Assembly (NCBI RefSeq): GCF_000426545.1
Contig: NZ_AUFO01000018.1
Coordinates: 97,989-161,988, forward strand
From: Paenibacillus massiliensis subsp. panacisoli DSM 21345
GTDB lineage: Bacteria > Bacillota > Bacilli > Paenibacillales > Paenibacillaceae
Direction of reading: 5' to 3'
DNA length: 64,000 bases
Part shown: positions 51,273-59,797 of the stretch, one piece after another
How the letters are laid out: every line of letters begins with the position of its first letter
Numbering within the stretch: position 1 is the first letter of the stretch
Notes under the pieces: model-generated
Databases searched by the model: none
What the model saw: the letters and a program-made list of their open reading frames with translations, nothing else
What the model was told of the DNA's origin: nothing
Position numbers and translations under genes: made by a program

Positions 51273-52204
51273 CTTGATTCCCCCTTCTCTGCGAGGCTCT
51301 GGCGGTGCTGCACTCTACTGTATTCCCTGCTCTGTAACCGCTGCTGTATACGTTGTTGTATCCACAGCACCAATAATCCTTTACGAATACCGAAGGCCAA
51401 GGATATCACGAAAATGCACGAAGCCGATATGACGATGAAAGGCCCGGTAGGCCATCCATTCCCAAAGGTACTAATCAGGGTTCCCAGCATGCCTGAGCCT
51501 CCACCGAATAGTGCGGACAAGGCAAGCATCCATTTGAAGGATTGAGTCCAGTACCGAGCGCTCACCGCAGGAATGATCAGAAGTGCAGCCATGAGAATTA
51601 CGCCCACAGCCTGAATGCCAACGACAATCACCAGCACCATAGCCCCTACATACAGAATATTCATCCAGCGGCTGGACAATCCTAAGCCCTTCGCAAAGTC
51701 CGGATCGAACAGGAACAGCTTCCATTCCTTGAAGCCAATGAATACGATCAGCAGCACCAGCATCGCAAGTCCTGACATGATCAGCACATCCTTGCGTACC
51801 ATCGCAGCGGCCTGCCCAAAGATGAAGCTATCCAGACCGCTCTGACTAGCCCCGGCTGTCCGGCTGACGATCGTCATTAGCATGATGCCCAGTCCGAAGA
51901 ACACGGATAGCACAATTCCCATAGCTGCATCCTCTTTGACACGGCTGGACGATCGAATCCAGTGCACCAGCAACGCTCCGAGTAAGGCACTGATGGTCGC
52001 TCCCAGCATCATGATGGGCAGGTTCTTCGTTCCAGCAAGGGCAAAGGCAATGACCACTCCTGGCAGAGCTGCATGAGACAGCGTATCACTCAGAAGGCTT
52101 TGTCGCTTCCAATAAGCAAAGCATCCGAGCAAACCCGCCGCAGTACCCAGAATTAATGTGCTTAGCAGCACCCACTGTGCGTTAGAAGATAGCTGTAGCA
52201 TCAT
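51269..52204 (-). CDS. mntC: Metal ABC transporter permease, MntC-like
   Basis: A 311-residue ABC-3 permease (KRQSLLSDTLSHAALPGVVI, GVILMAALLIIPAVSAR) with a basic, glutamine-rich cytoplasmic tail of about 30 residues. It overlaps both neighbours by four bases, indicating a coupled operon. Confidence 0.88.
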   Translation of the reverse strand: MMLQLSSNAQWVLLSTLILGTAAGLLGCFAYWKRQSLLSDTLSHAALPGVVIAFALAGTKNLPIMMLGATISALLGALLVHWIRSSSRVKEDAAMGIVLSVFFGLGIMLMTIVSRTAGASQSGLDSFIFGQAAAMVRKDVLIMSGLAMLVLLIVFIGFKEWKLFLFDPDFAKGLGLSSRWMNILYVGAMVLVIVVGIQAVGVILMAALLIIPAVSARYWTQSFKWMLALSALFGGGSGMLGTLISTFGNGWPTGPFIVISASCIFVISLAFGIRKGLLVLWIQQRIQQRLQSREYSRVQHRQSLAEKGESR

Positions 52205-52944
52205 CCGGATCGCTCTCCCATCCAGCGGATGACTCCGCCATAGGTCTGGTAGATATTTTCCTGGGTAAAGGTGGTCTCCGTCGGACCATGAGCGATTACT
52301 GTCCGGTTCAGCAGCAATACATGATCGAAGTAATCCTCTACAGTCTGCAGATCATGATGGACGACCAGCACCGTCTTGCCTTGGCTCTTCAGCATGTTCA
52401 GTGTCGCCATAATAGCCCGTTCAGTCGCGGCATCCACACCAGCCAGTGGTTCATCCAGAAAATACAGATCAGCATCCTGCACCAAGGCTCTCGCCAAAAA
52501 TACGCGCTGCTGCTGCCCTCCGGAGAGCTGGCTAATCTGACGGGAGGCATAGTCTCCCATTCCCATTTGCTCAAGAGCTGTCATAGCTCGTTCTTTATGC
52601 GATTTCCGAGGCCACTTCAGCCAGCCGATCTTGCCGTACAGGCCCATCGTAACGACATCCAGCGCATGGGTTGGAAAATCCCAATCCACCGAACCCCGCT
52701 GCGGCACATAACCGATCCGAGCCTTGGACTTAGTATATGAAGCGTCAAAATACGATACATTACCGGCCAAGCGGGGATGCAGCTCCAGCATGACCTTGAG
52801 CAGTGTTGATTTCCCGGCGCCATTGGGACCGATAATGCTGGTCAGTGTTCCTGGCTCTACCTGAAAGTTAACTTGGTCCAACACCTTGTTCCTGCGGTAG
52901 GCTGCGGATAGATTCTCCACCTGTAGTACTGACATGCTACTCAC
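52201..52944 (-). CDS. mntB: Metal ABC transporter ATPase, MntB-like
   Basis: A 247-residue ABC ATPase with Walker A GPNGAGKST near residue 39, Q loop YVPQRGSVDWDFP, signature LSGGQQQR near residue 140, Walker B LYFLDEP and the H loop HHD. The Q-loop region PQRGSVDWDFP is typical of Mn/Zn-type importers. It overlaps mntA and mntC by 8 and 4 bases. Confidence 0.93.
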   Translation of the reverse strand: MSSMSVLQVENLSAAYRRNKVLDQVNFQVEPGTLTSIIGPNGAGKSTLLKVMLELHPRLAGNVSYFDASYTKSKARIGYVPQRGSVDWDFPTHALDVVTMGLYGKIGWLKWPRKSHKERAMTALEQMGMGDYASRQISQLSGGQQQRVFLARALVQDADLYFLDEPLAGVDAATERAIMATLNMLKSQGKTVLVVHHDLQTVEDYFDHVLLLNRTVIAHGPTETTFTQENIYQTYGGVIRWMGERSG

Positions 52945-53896
52945 TTCCTTTACTTAATGCAGTATAGATCGTATCTACATTGTGACGGTACATTCCGATG
53001 TATGTGCCTTCCTCCGTGCCTGCATCACCCATCGCATCAGAATAGAGGTTCCCACCTTCACGCACCTGAAGACCTTCCTTCTGAGCCCCTTCAATGACCG
53101 CATTGATCGATGAAGGATTGATGCTACTCTCTACAAAAACAGCCGGAACCTGATGCTCCATCAGAATTCGAATAGTGTTCTCAATATCGGATAAGCCGAT
53201 CTCAGCCTCCGTACTCAACCCCTGTAGGCCAACAACCTGCATGTCATGCATCCGTCCAAAATAACCAAAAGCGTCATGCGCCGTTACCAGCACACGCTTC
53301 TCAGCAGGAATCTGCCCCAGCTTCTCGGACGCTTCGGCCTTCAAGGCATCCAGCTCTTCAAAATACTTAACCTTGTTCGCTTCAAAATAGTCCGCGTCCT
53401 CTGGAGCATATTGCTTGAGCTCCTCCGTTCCTGCCTCAAGCGCTTGCTTCCACAGTTCAATATCGAACCAGACATGAGGATCTGTAGCTCCCGTCTCGTC
53501 CTTCAGACGCTGATCGTCCGGGATGCTATCGCTTAAGGCTAATACGGGCTTGTTCTTGCCGATCTCCTCAAAGACCCGTACCATATTCGCCTCCAGATGA
53601 AGTCCACTGTACAGCACGATATCACTGCTCTCCAGCTTGGCTATATCCCCCTGGGTAGCATTGTACAAGTGTGGATCTACTCCTGGCCCCATGAGACTAT
53701 CCACCACAACACGATCTCCACCAATGACGGACATAGGCTCGGCAATCTGGGCAATGGTTGTCACGACTTGAATCTTGTCTCCATCCACTGCGTTATCTTG
53801 GCTCTGGCCACTGGAGCAGGCAGAGATGGCCAATGACATGGCTAGTATAAGTCCTGTAATCATACGCCTCTTGTTCTTCCATCTGTTAATTCTCAT
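52937..53896 (-). CDS. mntA: Metal-binding ABC lipoprotein, MntA-like
   Basis: A 319-residue cluster A-I (ZnuA/PsaA type) substrate-binding protein. The lipobox cysteine is C27 (LAISAC). Metal ligands expected in this family are visible as H76 (DPHLYN), H141 (DPHVWFD), a glutamate in LSTEAEIG and an aspartate in SDAMGD. The lack of a long His-rich loop favours Mn over Zn. GGAGG precedes the ATG and an MntR-like palindrome lies upstream. Confidence 0.92.
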   Translation of the reverse strand: MRINRWKNKRRMITGLILAMSLAISACSSGQSQDNAVDGDKIQVVTTIAQIAEPMSVIGGDRVVVDSLMGPGVDPHLYNATQGDIAKLESSDIVLYSGLHLEANMVRVFEEIGKNKPVLALSDSIPDDQRLKDETGATDPHVWFDIELWKQALEAGTEELKQYAPEDADYFEANKVKYFEELDALKAEASEKLGQIPAEKRVLVTAHDAFGYFGRMHDMQVVGLQGLSTEAEIGLSDIENTIRILMEHQVPAVFVESSINPSSINAVIEGAQKEGLQVREGGNLYSDAMGDAGTEEGTYIGMYRHNVDTIYTALSKGSE

Positions 53897-53964
53897 CTCT
53901 CGCTTCCTCCACTCTCATCTTAGTATTTATGCTGCCAGCTTAATAAATTACTATTTTTGTAAAT

Positions 53965-53983
53965 AATTTTTCCTTAGGGAAAA
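53965..53983. promoter_or_regulatory. MntR-like operator
   Basis: An imperfect palindrome, ATTTTTCC-TTA-GGGAAAAT, lies about 70 bases before mntA. On the coding strand it contains CCCTAAGGAAAA, similar to the MntR box core, and suggests repression when manganese is plentiful. Confidence 0.55.
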
Positions 53984-54154
53984 TATCTTTTATACGTTTA
54001 AATTACTTTCTATCAACCAAAATGTCAACGTTTTTCTTTCTTAAGACTAATTTTTTTTACCAGACGCAACTTTTTGATAGAAAAAAAGCCCATACCTATG
54101 CTTTTAGCCAGTGTATGAGCCTAATTATGATTTTGTTCATCTAATTTTCAAAAT

Positions 54155-54592
54155 TCAGCGAATCATATCCAACATCAGCCATAACGCCATCAACCAGATG
54201 AATATTGCCGAGCCTTTGTTCATGAAGACTAATAACTTGCCTGACCCATCCAGATGCTTCAATAAGCGTCCCGCTATAGCCAGGATGAAGAACCAGATCC
54301 AAGAGACCAGAATACAAGCACTAGTGAACAAGATCAGCTCTGTATGATCGTAACGTAATGAGCTGGTACCGATGACACCTACTGTATCCAGAATCGCATG
54401 CGGGTTCAATAATGAGACTGAGACGGTAAAGATTATCTGCTGTCTCATCGACAGTGGGACTATATGCTGCTCCTTCACCCCGCTCTTAGATCGCCACATG
54501 ACATAGCCCATATATCCCAGGAATAAGACGCCGAGCACCATGAGGACTGTACGTAACCAATCCATCGCATTCACGAATACGGATAAGCCCAA
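54155..54592 (-). pseudogene. LysE/ArgO family exporter, 5' truncated
   Basis: The frame encodes the C-terminal 145 residues of a LysE-type amino-acid exporter (GVLFLGYMGYVMWRS, VSLLNPHAILDTVGVIG, LFTSACILVSWIWFFILA). Full-length members have about 205 residues. The LysE frame stays open upstream to about 54630 (RILLAVLGLSVFV), then meets DUF11-coding sequence in another frame, so about 60 N-terminal residues are missing. The first ATG/GTG-type start has no ribosome site, so it is probably not functional. Confidence 0.8.
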
Positions 54593-56507
54593 GACAGCCA
54601 GCAGGATTCGGAAGCTGTACGGGCAACGTTAACGTATTGGATGTGGCAGATCCTGATACTGTACGGCCATCCGGTGGCTGGAACGTATATGCAGCTGCTG
54701 CCTGATCCACTAGCTGTGGTGGCGAAGGCAAGGAGTTGACCAGGACCTGAAAGGTTACAACGGTAGTCTGACCAGCACCGATGGTGCCGACAGAGAAGCC
54801 GTTCAGTGGGTTCGCTCCGGCAGCAGGAGTACCATTAATGGTGACACTACCCGGTACGAACGTACTACCTGCAGGAATGTTATCGCTAATCGTTGTAGCT
54901 GCCCCGATATTCCCGCTATTTGTAATCTCCATCCTATAGGTGACCGTATTCCCAACCGTGGCATTCGCAACATTTGCCGTTTTGGCGATGCTGAGTATTG
55001 GTGCATATACAGGTGTGGTTACCGAATTCGATGGAATGACCCCGGAGATGATGGGCCCTCCGGCTACGCTCTGGAACGTAAAGGCGGCATTTGCCGCATT
55101 AACCAACTGCTGTGGCTGCGGGATTGACGTTACATTAGCCCGATATGTAACTGTTATGGATGACGCAAGGCCAAGTGAGCCCAGAGATACACCAGTCGTT
55201 ATATCAGCCGTTGGTCTGGACGTTCCCCCAACAGTGACACTACCCGGTACTAGGGTTGCGCTAGCTGGCAATACGTCAGACAGCACGATACTTGCTGCAC
55301 CGGCAGTGCCTGTATTGCTAACAGTCACGGTGTAAGTGATCGGGTCTCCGTTCACGACTCCGGATACGTTAGCGCTTTTGGTCACATTGATCTGAGGCGC
55401 ATTAATGTTAACTTGAATGGCGTTGGCGTTGACGACATACGCATCCCCGGACGTAGTAAGACTTAGTACAGCAGATGATTGATTGTTCACCAGGCGAGCA
55501 GATACATCCACGTTCGTGATGTCCCATCCCTGCCGCCCACCAGAAATGTTGCTGCCTGGAGCTCCATTCGTCTGATTGCGGGTACCGAAGGTGCCTGTCG
55601 TATTTAGTTGCCCCGCATCGTTGTTGATCTGTGAAGCAAAGAAGTTATTCGCAAAATTGTTCGGCCCCGACAGCGCTGCAAGAGTTGAAGAAGTGGGGCC
55701 GAACAGAGCCTGATCTCCCGTCCGGTTCGCATCTCCCTCCTGCGCACTGAACAGGGCTCTTCCCCCAAGAGCTCCAGTCACTGGCGTAGCAAAGCCTGTT
55801 ATTGTTGTATTAACTGGCCCTGAAGTAGACTGTACCAGAACAGCACCTGCACGGATGGACATGTTGCGAAAGGGCAACGATGGATTCTGATAAATAACCC
55901 CAAGTGTCCAGCCCGCATGATTGGCTGTTGGATCATTGGCCACGACAATGGTACCGACAACCCCACTCGTCGTATAGGCACCACTCATCCCCTGCTGTAC
56001 AAGCGAGGTTACATTTGCCGATCGAACAAACGCAAATGCACCATTTCCCAGATCCACCTGGTTGGCAGTAGCTGAGTCTGGAGTAATGCTGGATGTTCCG
56101 GCAGGAGTCGTGAAGGAGACGGGATTGTTGATCGCGGCGCTAAGATTGACGGTTCCATTTATGTACGAGCCTCCCCAGATCAATTCGGCATATAATACTG
56201 TATTGCCCGAAGGCAGCACTAATTGCGCCGATGAGCTGTTGCTAGTATATAGACTCGTTGTGCCTGCTGGATATGTGCCGAAGACGGAGGCTGTATTCGT
56301 CGTAGTAAACGCACCAATGCTGTCCTGTATTCCTGGTACACCAGTTGTATCAGACCGGCTTAATCCTAACGTGTTACCCGTGAACTTGATGGCACCTGTA
56401 GCGTTAAAGGTAGCTCGAACGATGAGAGGAATAATTCTCCCCCCTTTAGCCGAATGTATTGTCCCTTGTTGCGGAACTCGGTCCTCAACCCTATACCTAT
56501 GCTGCAT
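54486..56507 (-). CDS. DUF11 repeat protein, 3' truncated
   Basis: A 673-residue frame. Residues 20-380 form the N-terminal jelly-roll typical of large Paenibacillus DUF11 proteins (GNTLGLSRSDTTGVPG, LYAELIWGGSYING, FFASQINNDAGQLNT). Two DUF11 repeats follow (YTVTVSNTGTAGAASI, YRMEITNSGNIGAATT), and a third is cut at PVQLPNPAGC near residue 627. The last 45 residues are out-of-frame LysE sequence. There is no signal peptide. Full-length relatives carry many more repeats, so the gene has lost its 3' part. Confidence 0.82.
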   Translation of the reverse strand: MQHRYRVEDRVPQQGTIHSAKGGRIIPLIVRATFNATGAIKFTGNTLGLSRSDTTGVPGIQDSIGAFTTTNTASVFGTYPAGTTSLYTSNSSSAQLVLPSGNTVLYAELIWGGSYINGTVNLSAAINNPVSFTTPAGTSSITPDSATANQVDLGNGAFAFVRSANVTSLVQQGMSGAYTTSGVVGTIVVANDPTANHAGWTLGVIYQNPSLPFRNMSIRAGAVLVQSTSGPVNTTITGFATPVTGALGGRALFSAQEGDANRTGDQALFGPTSSTLAALSGPNNFANNFFASQINNDAGQLNTTGTFGTRNQTNGAPGSNISGGRQGWDITNVDVSARLVNNQSSAVLSLTTSGDAYVVNANAIQVNINAPQINVTKSANVSGVVNGDPITYTVTVSNTGTAGAASIVLSDVLPASATLVPGSVTVGGTSRPTADITTGVSLGSLGLASSITVTYRANVTSIPQPQQLVNAANAAFTFQSVAGGPIISGVIPSNSVTTPVYAPILSIAKTANVANATVGNTVTYRMEITNSGNIGAATTISDNIPAGSTFVPGSVTINGTPAAGANPLNGFSVGTIGAGQTTVVTFQVLVNSLPSPPQLVDQAAAAYTFQPPDGRTVSGSATSNTLTLPVQLPNPAGCLGLIRIRECDGLVTYSPHGARRLIPGIYGLCHVAI

Positions 56508-56535
56508 TTATCGATCCATGTCTATCCATAGAGAA

Positions 56536-57189
56536 TTATCCGAGTGATTCTTCAATTCCCAATGGTGACGGGGAACGAAGCACAGATGGAAGCGGATAGG
56601 TCTGCCTGCTCATCCATTCCAACTCCCGCTCCGAGGCCGGCTGCTTCACGGCAACCACATAATACAGGATCTCATCCACTACATTCGGTTGGATGCGCTG
56701 AAGCATCTCAAGCTCCTCCAGTTCATATAAAGGAGGGACAAAGGGAGGCTGGTACTGTAGCTCCATTCGTAATAGGCGAAAATCAAATGCGGGGGCCGTG
56801 CTATTATCATACCTTGCATAAGAAGTAGGCTTAGGGCAACGTGGTCCTAGTGTAGGCTCATAAAAGTGGGGGGTCCAGTATATGGGGCTGGATTCATCGA
56901 ATTTTTGTTTGAGATGAGGATTAACAATATGATTATAATGATGGGCATAAGGAGCAAGAATACACATCACAGCCTTATGCATACACATCCGGTAGAGATC
57001 AGCCAGCACCTGCATGATATCCTCTACATAGGGTAGCGAGCGGCTAGCCATCACAAATTCCACCGAATCATCCGGCAATGGAATCGGCTCATTGATATCA
57101 CATACCAAGTCCACCCCCGGAAGCTCCAGCCGATCAATTCCAAAGTATCCGGGATGCTTATTCGTACCACAGCCAAGATCAATTCTCAC
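56536..57189 (-). CDS. Class I SAM-dependent methyltransferase (partial-domain type)
   Basis: A 217-residue protein starting directly with motif I (MRIDLGCGTNKHPGYFGID) and motif II-like DLVCDINEPIPLPD, then VMASRSLPYVEDIMQVLADL. The C-terminal half is specific and ends in a proline- and serine-rich tail. It uses GTG 57189 behind GGAGG. It lies just upstream of the DUF11 gene in the same direction and may share its transcript. The substrate is unknown. Confidence 0.82.
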   Translation of the reverse strand: MRIDLGCGTNKHPGYFGIDRLELPGVDLVCDINEPIPLPDDSVEFVMASRSLPYVEDIMQVLADLYRMCMHKAVMCILAPYAHHYNHIVNPHLKQKFDESSPIYWTPHFYEPTLGPRCPKPTSYARYDNSTAPAFDFRLLRMELQYQPPFVPPLYELEELEMLQRIQPNVVDEILYYVVAVKQPASERELEWMSRQTYPLPSVLRSPSPLGIEESLG

Positions 57190-57267
57190 ACCGCTTTCCT
57201 CCCACGATCAGTCTTTAGACACTTTAGTATATTAGCCCTGTGGAAGGTGGGCACGGTGTATACCCAG

Positions 57268-57960
57268 CTAGAATTCACTAATTGGCAGCTGATGCTCAGC
57301 ATCCAACAGCTCGAACTGATTTTTGGAAAAGCGAATCAGCCCCTCCTGCGCCATCCGCTGCAGCTCACGGGACAAGGCACTGCGGTCTACTGTAAGATAA
57401 TCGGCAAGATCACTGCGGGAAAATGGTATGGTAAAGCTCGTGGCATTATTCTTCTTGGCCTCAAGCGTTAAATAATGCATAATTCTGTCCCTTAGAGACT
57501 TATGTGACACAAGATCCAGCTTCTGATAGATCAAGCGGTTATTCTCCAGTAAAAGCGTGAGCAAATTCTCAATAATTCTTCCGCGCAGATGGCAAGTCTG
57601 TTCATAGGGACGTACGATTTTATTCATTTTAATGAACAGGATCTTGCATTCCGAGCCTGCAATAGCCTCATAGCCACTGTGCTCTCGTGTTAGACGCATG
57701 GCAGTCTCCCCCACGATATCTCCATCCACCAGCTCAGAGAAGATAAAACGCATCCCTGACACATTCTCCTTGCATAAGAGCACCTGACCATTGAGTATGA
57801 TGCCGACAGCATCCAGTACATCCTCTTTGCGGAAGATGACCTCTTTCTTATCGAAGTCTCTGATGCTTCCCTCCAGACAGCTCAGAGCCTGATGAACCTC
57901 TTGATCAGCAAAGCCTTTAAATAAAATCGTGCTGCTTATGATATTGAAATATTTTTGCAT
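57268..57960 (-). CDS. Crp/Fnr family regulator
   Basis: A 230-residue regulator with an N-terminal cyclic-nucleotide-binding-like beta-roll (FADQEVHQALSCLEG, VGIILNGQVLLCKENV) and a C-terminal winged helix (FSRSDLADYLTVDRSALSRE). No N-terminal Fnr iron-sulfur cysteine cluster is present. ATG 57960 follows AGGAGG. It is divergent from the cupin operon with a Fur-box-like palindrome between them, so it probably controls that operon. Confidence 0.9.
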   Translation of the reverse strand: MQKYFNIISSTILFKGFADQEVHQALSCLEGSIRDFDKKEVIFRKEDVLDAVGIILNGQVLLCKENVSGMRFIFSELVDGDIVGETAMRLTREHSGYEAIAGSECKILFIKMNKIVRPYEQTCHLRGRIIENLLTLLLENNRLIYQKLDLVSHKSLRDRIMHYLTLEAKKNNATSFTIPFSRSDLADYLTVDRSALSRELQRMAQEGLIRFSKNQFELLDAEHQLPISEF

Positions 57961-58023
57961 GTTGTCAGCCTCCTGTTGCCATGGCAACCGAGTTATGTGG
58001 ATTACTCTGCTACACTTAAACAA

Positions 58024-58040
58024 ATGAGAATAATTCTCAT
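58024..58040. promoter_or_regulatory. Fur-box-like operator
   Basis: A perfect palindrome, ATGAGAAT-A-ATTCTCAT, fits the 7-1-7 Fur box (TGATAATNATTATCA) at 13 of 15 positions. It lies between the divergent Crp/Fnr gene and the cupin genes. Confidence 0.7.
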
Positions 58041-58095
58041 CACACTCTTTATTATATCAGATATAGGGTAGCATTCAATACAGCAGGAGGATCGA

Positions 58096-58434
58096 ATGAA
58101 CAAGCTTACCGATAGCAGTGTGTTTTATTTGAAGGATCTCATCGACATCAAGCCAGGACGCATTGCCAGCAGGAATCTGTCACTCCCAGTCCATCCGGAT
58201 GGGGCTGCTACAGAGCAGGAATGGGTGCTATATGCCATGGATCAGCAAGAGACAATTAGTGCCGAGACATCACCGCTCCATAAATTAATTCAGGTGTTAG
58301 ACGGAGAACTGTCCATGATGGTCGCTGGACAAGCGCGTAGCCTCACGACAGGGATGTCCATCATCGTTCCTGCCCATACATGGCATGAATTCGAGGCCAG
58401 CAAGTCATGTATATTTTTACAAATTAGCCTATAA
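58096..58434 (+). CDS. Cupin-domain protein 1
   Basis: A 112-residue single-domain cupin. The second cupin motif is clear (GMSIIVPAHTWHEFEA), the first is degenerate (SPLHKLIQVLDGELSMMV), retaining one histidine. AGCAGGAGG lies upstream. It is 17 bases ahead of a second cupin and heads the operon. The substrate cannot be deduced; small cupins bind metals or small organic ligands. Confidence 0.85.
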   Translation: MNKLTDSSVFYLKDLIDIKPGRIASRNLSLPVHPDGAATEQEWVLYAMDQQETISAETSPLHKLIQVLDGELSMMVAGQARSLTTGMSIIVPAHTWHEFEASKSCIFLQISL

Positions 58435-58451
58435 CTCAGGAGGGATACACC

Positions 58452-58799
58452 ATGAAGCAAGGTGAATACATTAAAAAACTGCCAGTATCGGCAGTCATTG
58501 ATCTGAAGGACATCATTACCGTAGAGGAGCAGCAGGTATCCAGTCTCACTTTGGTACAACGCCCCAGCCTGGCCATGACTCTGCTTTCTCTGGATCAGGG
58601 TGCCTCCATTGGTGGACACTCTTCCCCAGGTGATGCGATGGTTCATGTACTGTCTGGACAGACAGAGATCACAATCGGAGAGGACAAATATATTGTAAAC
58701 GCTGGTGAGAGCATTGTCATGCCTGCCAATGTTCCCCATGCGCTCTATGCACTGGTGGCCTTCCAGATGCTGTTGGTCGTAGTCAAACCTAATTCATAA
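58452..58799 (+). CDS. Cupin-domain protein 2
   Basis: A 115-residue cupin with a fuller set of motifs: GGHSSPGDAMVHVLSGQTEI and GESIVMPANVPHALYA, giving two metal-binding histidines plus an aspartate at the usual glutamate position. It is a diverged neighbour of cupin 1 and is followed 12 bases later by a methyltransferase. Confidence 0.88.
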   Translation: MKQGEYIKKLPVSAVIDLKDIITVEEQQVSSLTLVQRPSLAMTLLSLDQGASIGGHSSPGDAMVHVLSGQTEITIGEDKYIVNAGESIVMPANVPHALYALVAFQMLLVVVKPNS

Positions 58800-58811
58800 G
58801 GAGTGAAGAGC

Positions 58812-59567
58812 ATGAAAAGGGAAGTCGGGCATAACTTTCTCGTCAAGCTTGGAAAGAAGAGATTACGCCCTGGTGGAGTCGTAGCTACGAACTGGCTTAT
58901 TCAGCAAGCACAGCTGGGTAAGGACAGCCAGGTGCTGGAGGTAGCCTGCAATATGTGTACAACATCCATTCAGTTGGCTCAACGCTACCAGTGCCGAATT
59001 ACAGGCATTGATATGGACCCCAAGGCGCTAGAGAAGGCCCAGCGCAATATTCAGGAAGCAGGTCTGGAGAATTACATTCAAGTACAGCAGGCTAATGCGA
59101 TGAAGCTTCCCTTTGCTGATGAAAGCTTCGATGTCATTGTCAATGAAGCGATGCTGACGATGCTGAATCAGGCGGCCAAGGAGAAGGCTGTCACTGAATA
59201 CTACAGAGTCCTGAAGCCGGGCGGGATTCTGCTTACGCATGATATTACCTTTACCAAGGAACACATGACTGAACTACTGACTGAACTTCGCGGTACTATA
59301 AATGTTCAGGTTGAGCCGCTACCCATGTCAAGATGGGAACAGTTATTTTATGGAGCCGGCTTCTCCAAGGTGTCCCACGCTTCAGGTGATATGTCGCTTA
59401 TGAGGCTACCTGGACTGATTCGGGACGAAGGCTTCTGGGGTGCCATGCGCATTTTCAAAAATGGCTTAAAAAAAGAAAATCGGACTCAATTCAAAAAAAT
59501 GTATTCCTTCTTCAATACGTCGGGAAAGGATCTTCAGTATATTGCTGTATGCAGCCGCAAGTCTTAA
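58812..59567 (+). CDS. Class I SAM-dependent methyltransferase with atypical motif I
   Basis: A 251-residue protein with a Methyltransf_11-type core. Motif I reads VLEVACNMCTTSIQLA, where the usual GxGxG glycines are replaced; ITGIDMDPKAL, LPFADESFDVIVNEAML and YYRVLKPGGILLTHD follow normally. The start is ATG 58812 with AAGGAG upstream. It belongs to the cupin transcript. Its substrate is not evident; neighbouring ABC transport suggests a small molecule. Confidence 0.88.
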   Translation: MKREVGHNFLVKLGKKRLRPGGVVATNWLIQQAQLGKDSQVLEVACNMCTTSIQLAQRYQCRITGIDMDPKALEKAQRNIQEAGLENYIQVQQANAMKLPFADESFDVIVNEAMLTMLNQAAKEKAVTEYYRVLKPGGILLTHDITFTKEHMTELLTELRGTINVQVEPLPMSRWEQLFYGAGFSKVSHASGDMSLMRLPGLIRDEGFWGAMRIFKNGLKKENRTQFKKMYSFFNTSGKDLQYIAVCSRKS

Positions 59568-59622
59568 CTGCTCCCCCATTACTTATCATGTATTCATGGT
59601 AGGTAATTATTTCATCCCTTGC

Positions 59623-59637
59623 TGAGAATGGTTATCA
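59623..59637. promoter_or_regulatory. Second Fur-box-like site
   Basis: TGAGAAT-G-GTTATCA fits the 7-1-7 Fur pattern at 13 of 15 positions, about 160 bases before the ABC transporter. Directly after it, GAATTTACACAG and GAATCTACACAG form a short near-direct repeat. Confidence 0.55.
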
Positions 59638-59797
59638 ATAAAAATGTCGATAATCTAAACGGGTGAGAATTTACACAGTTGGGAATCTACACAGCTAAGA
59701 ATGAACGTAACTAAAGATTTACAACCAAAATAAATAGAAAAAAAGATAAAACGAAATATATGTAATAAAAAAGATATACCATGAAAGGACTTCTGCT

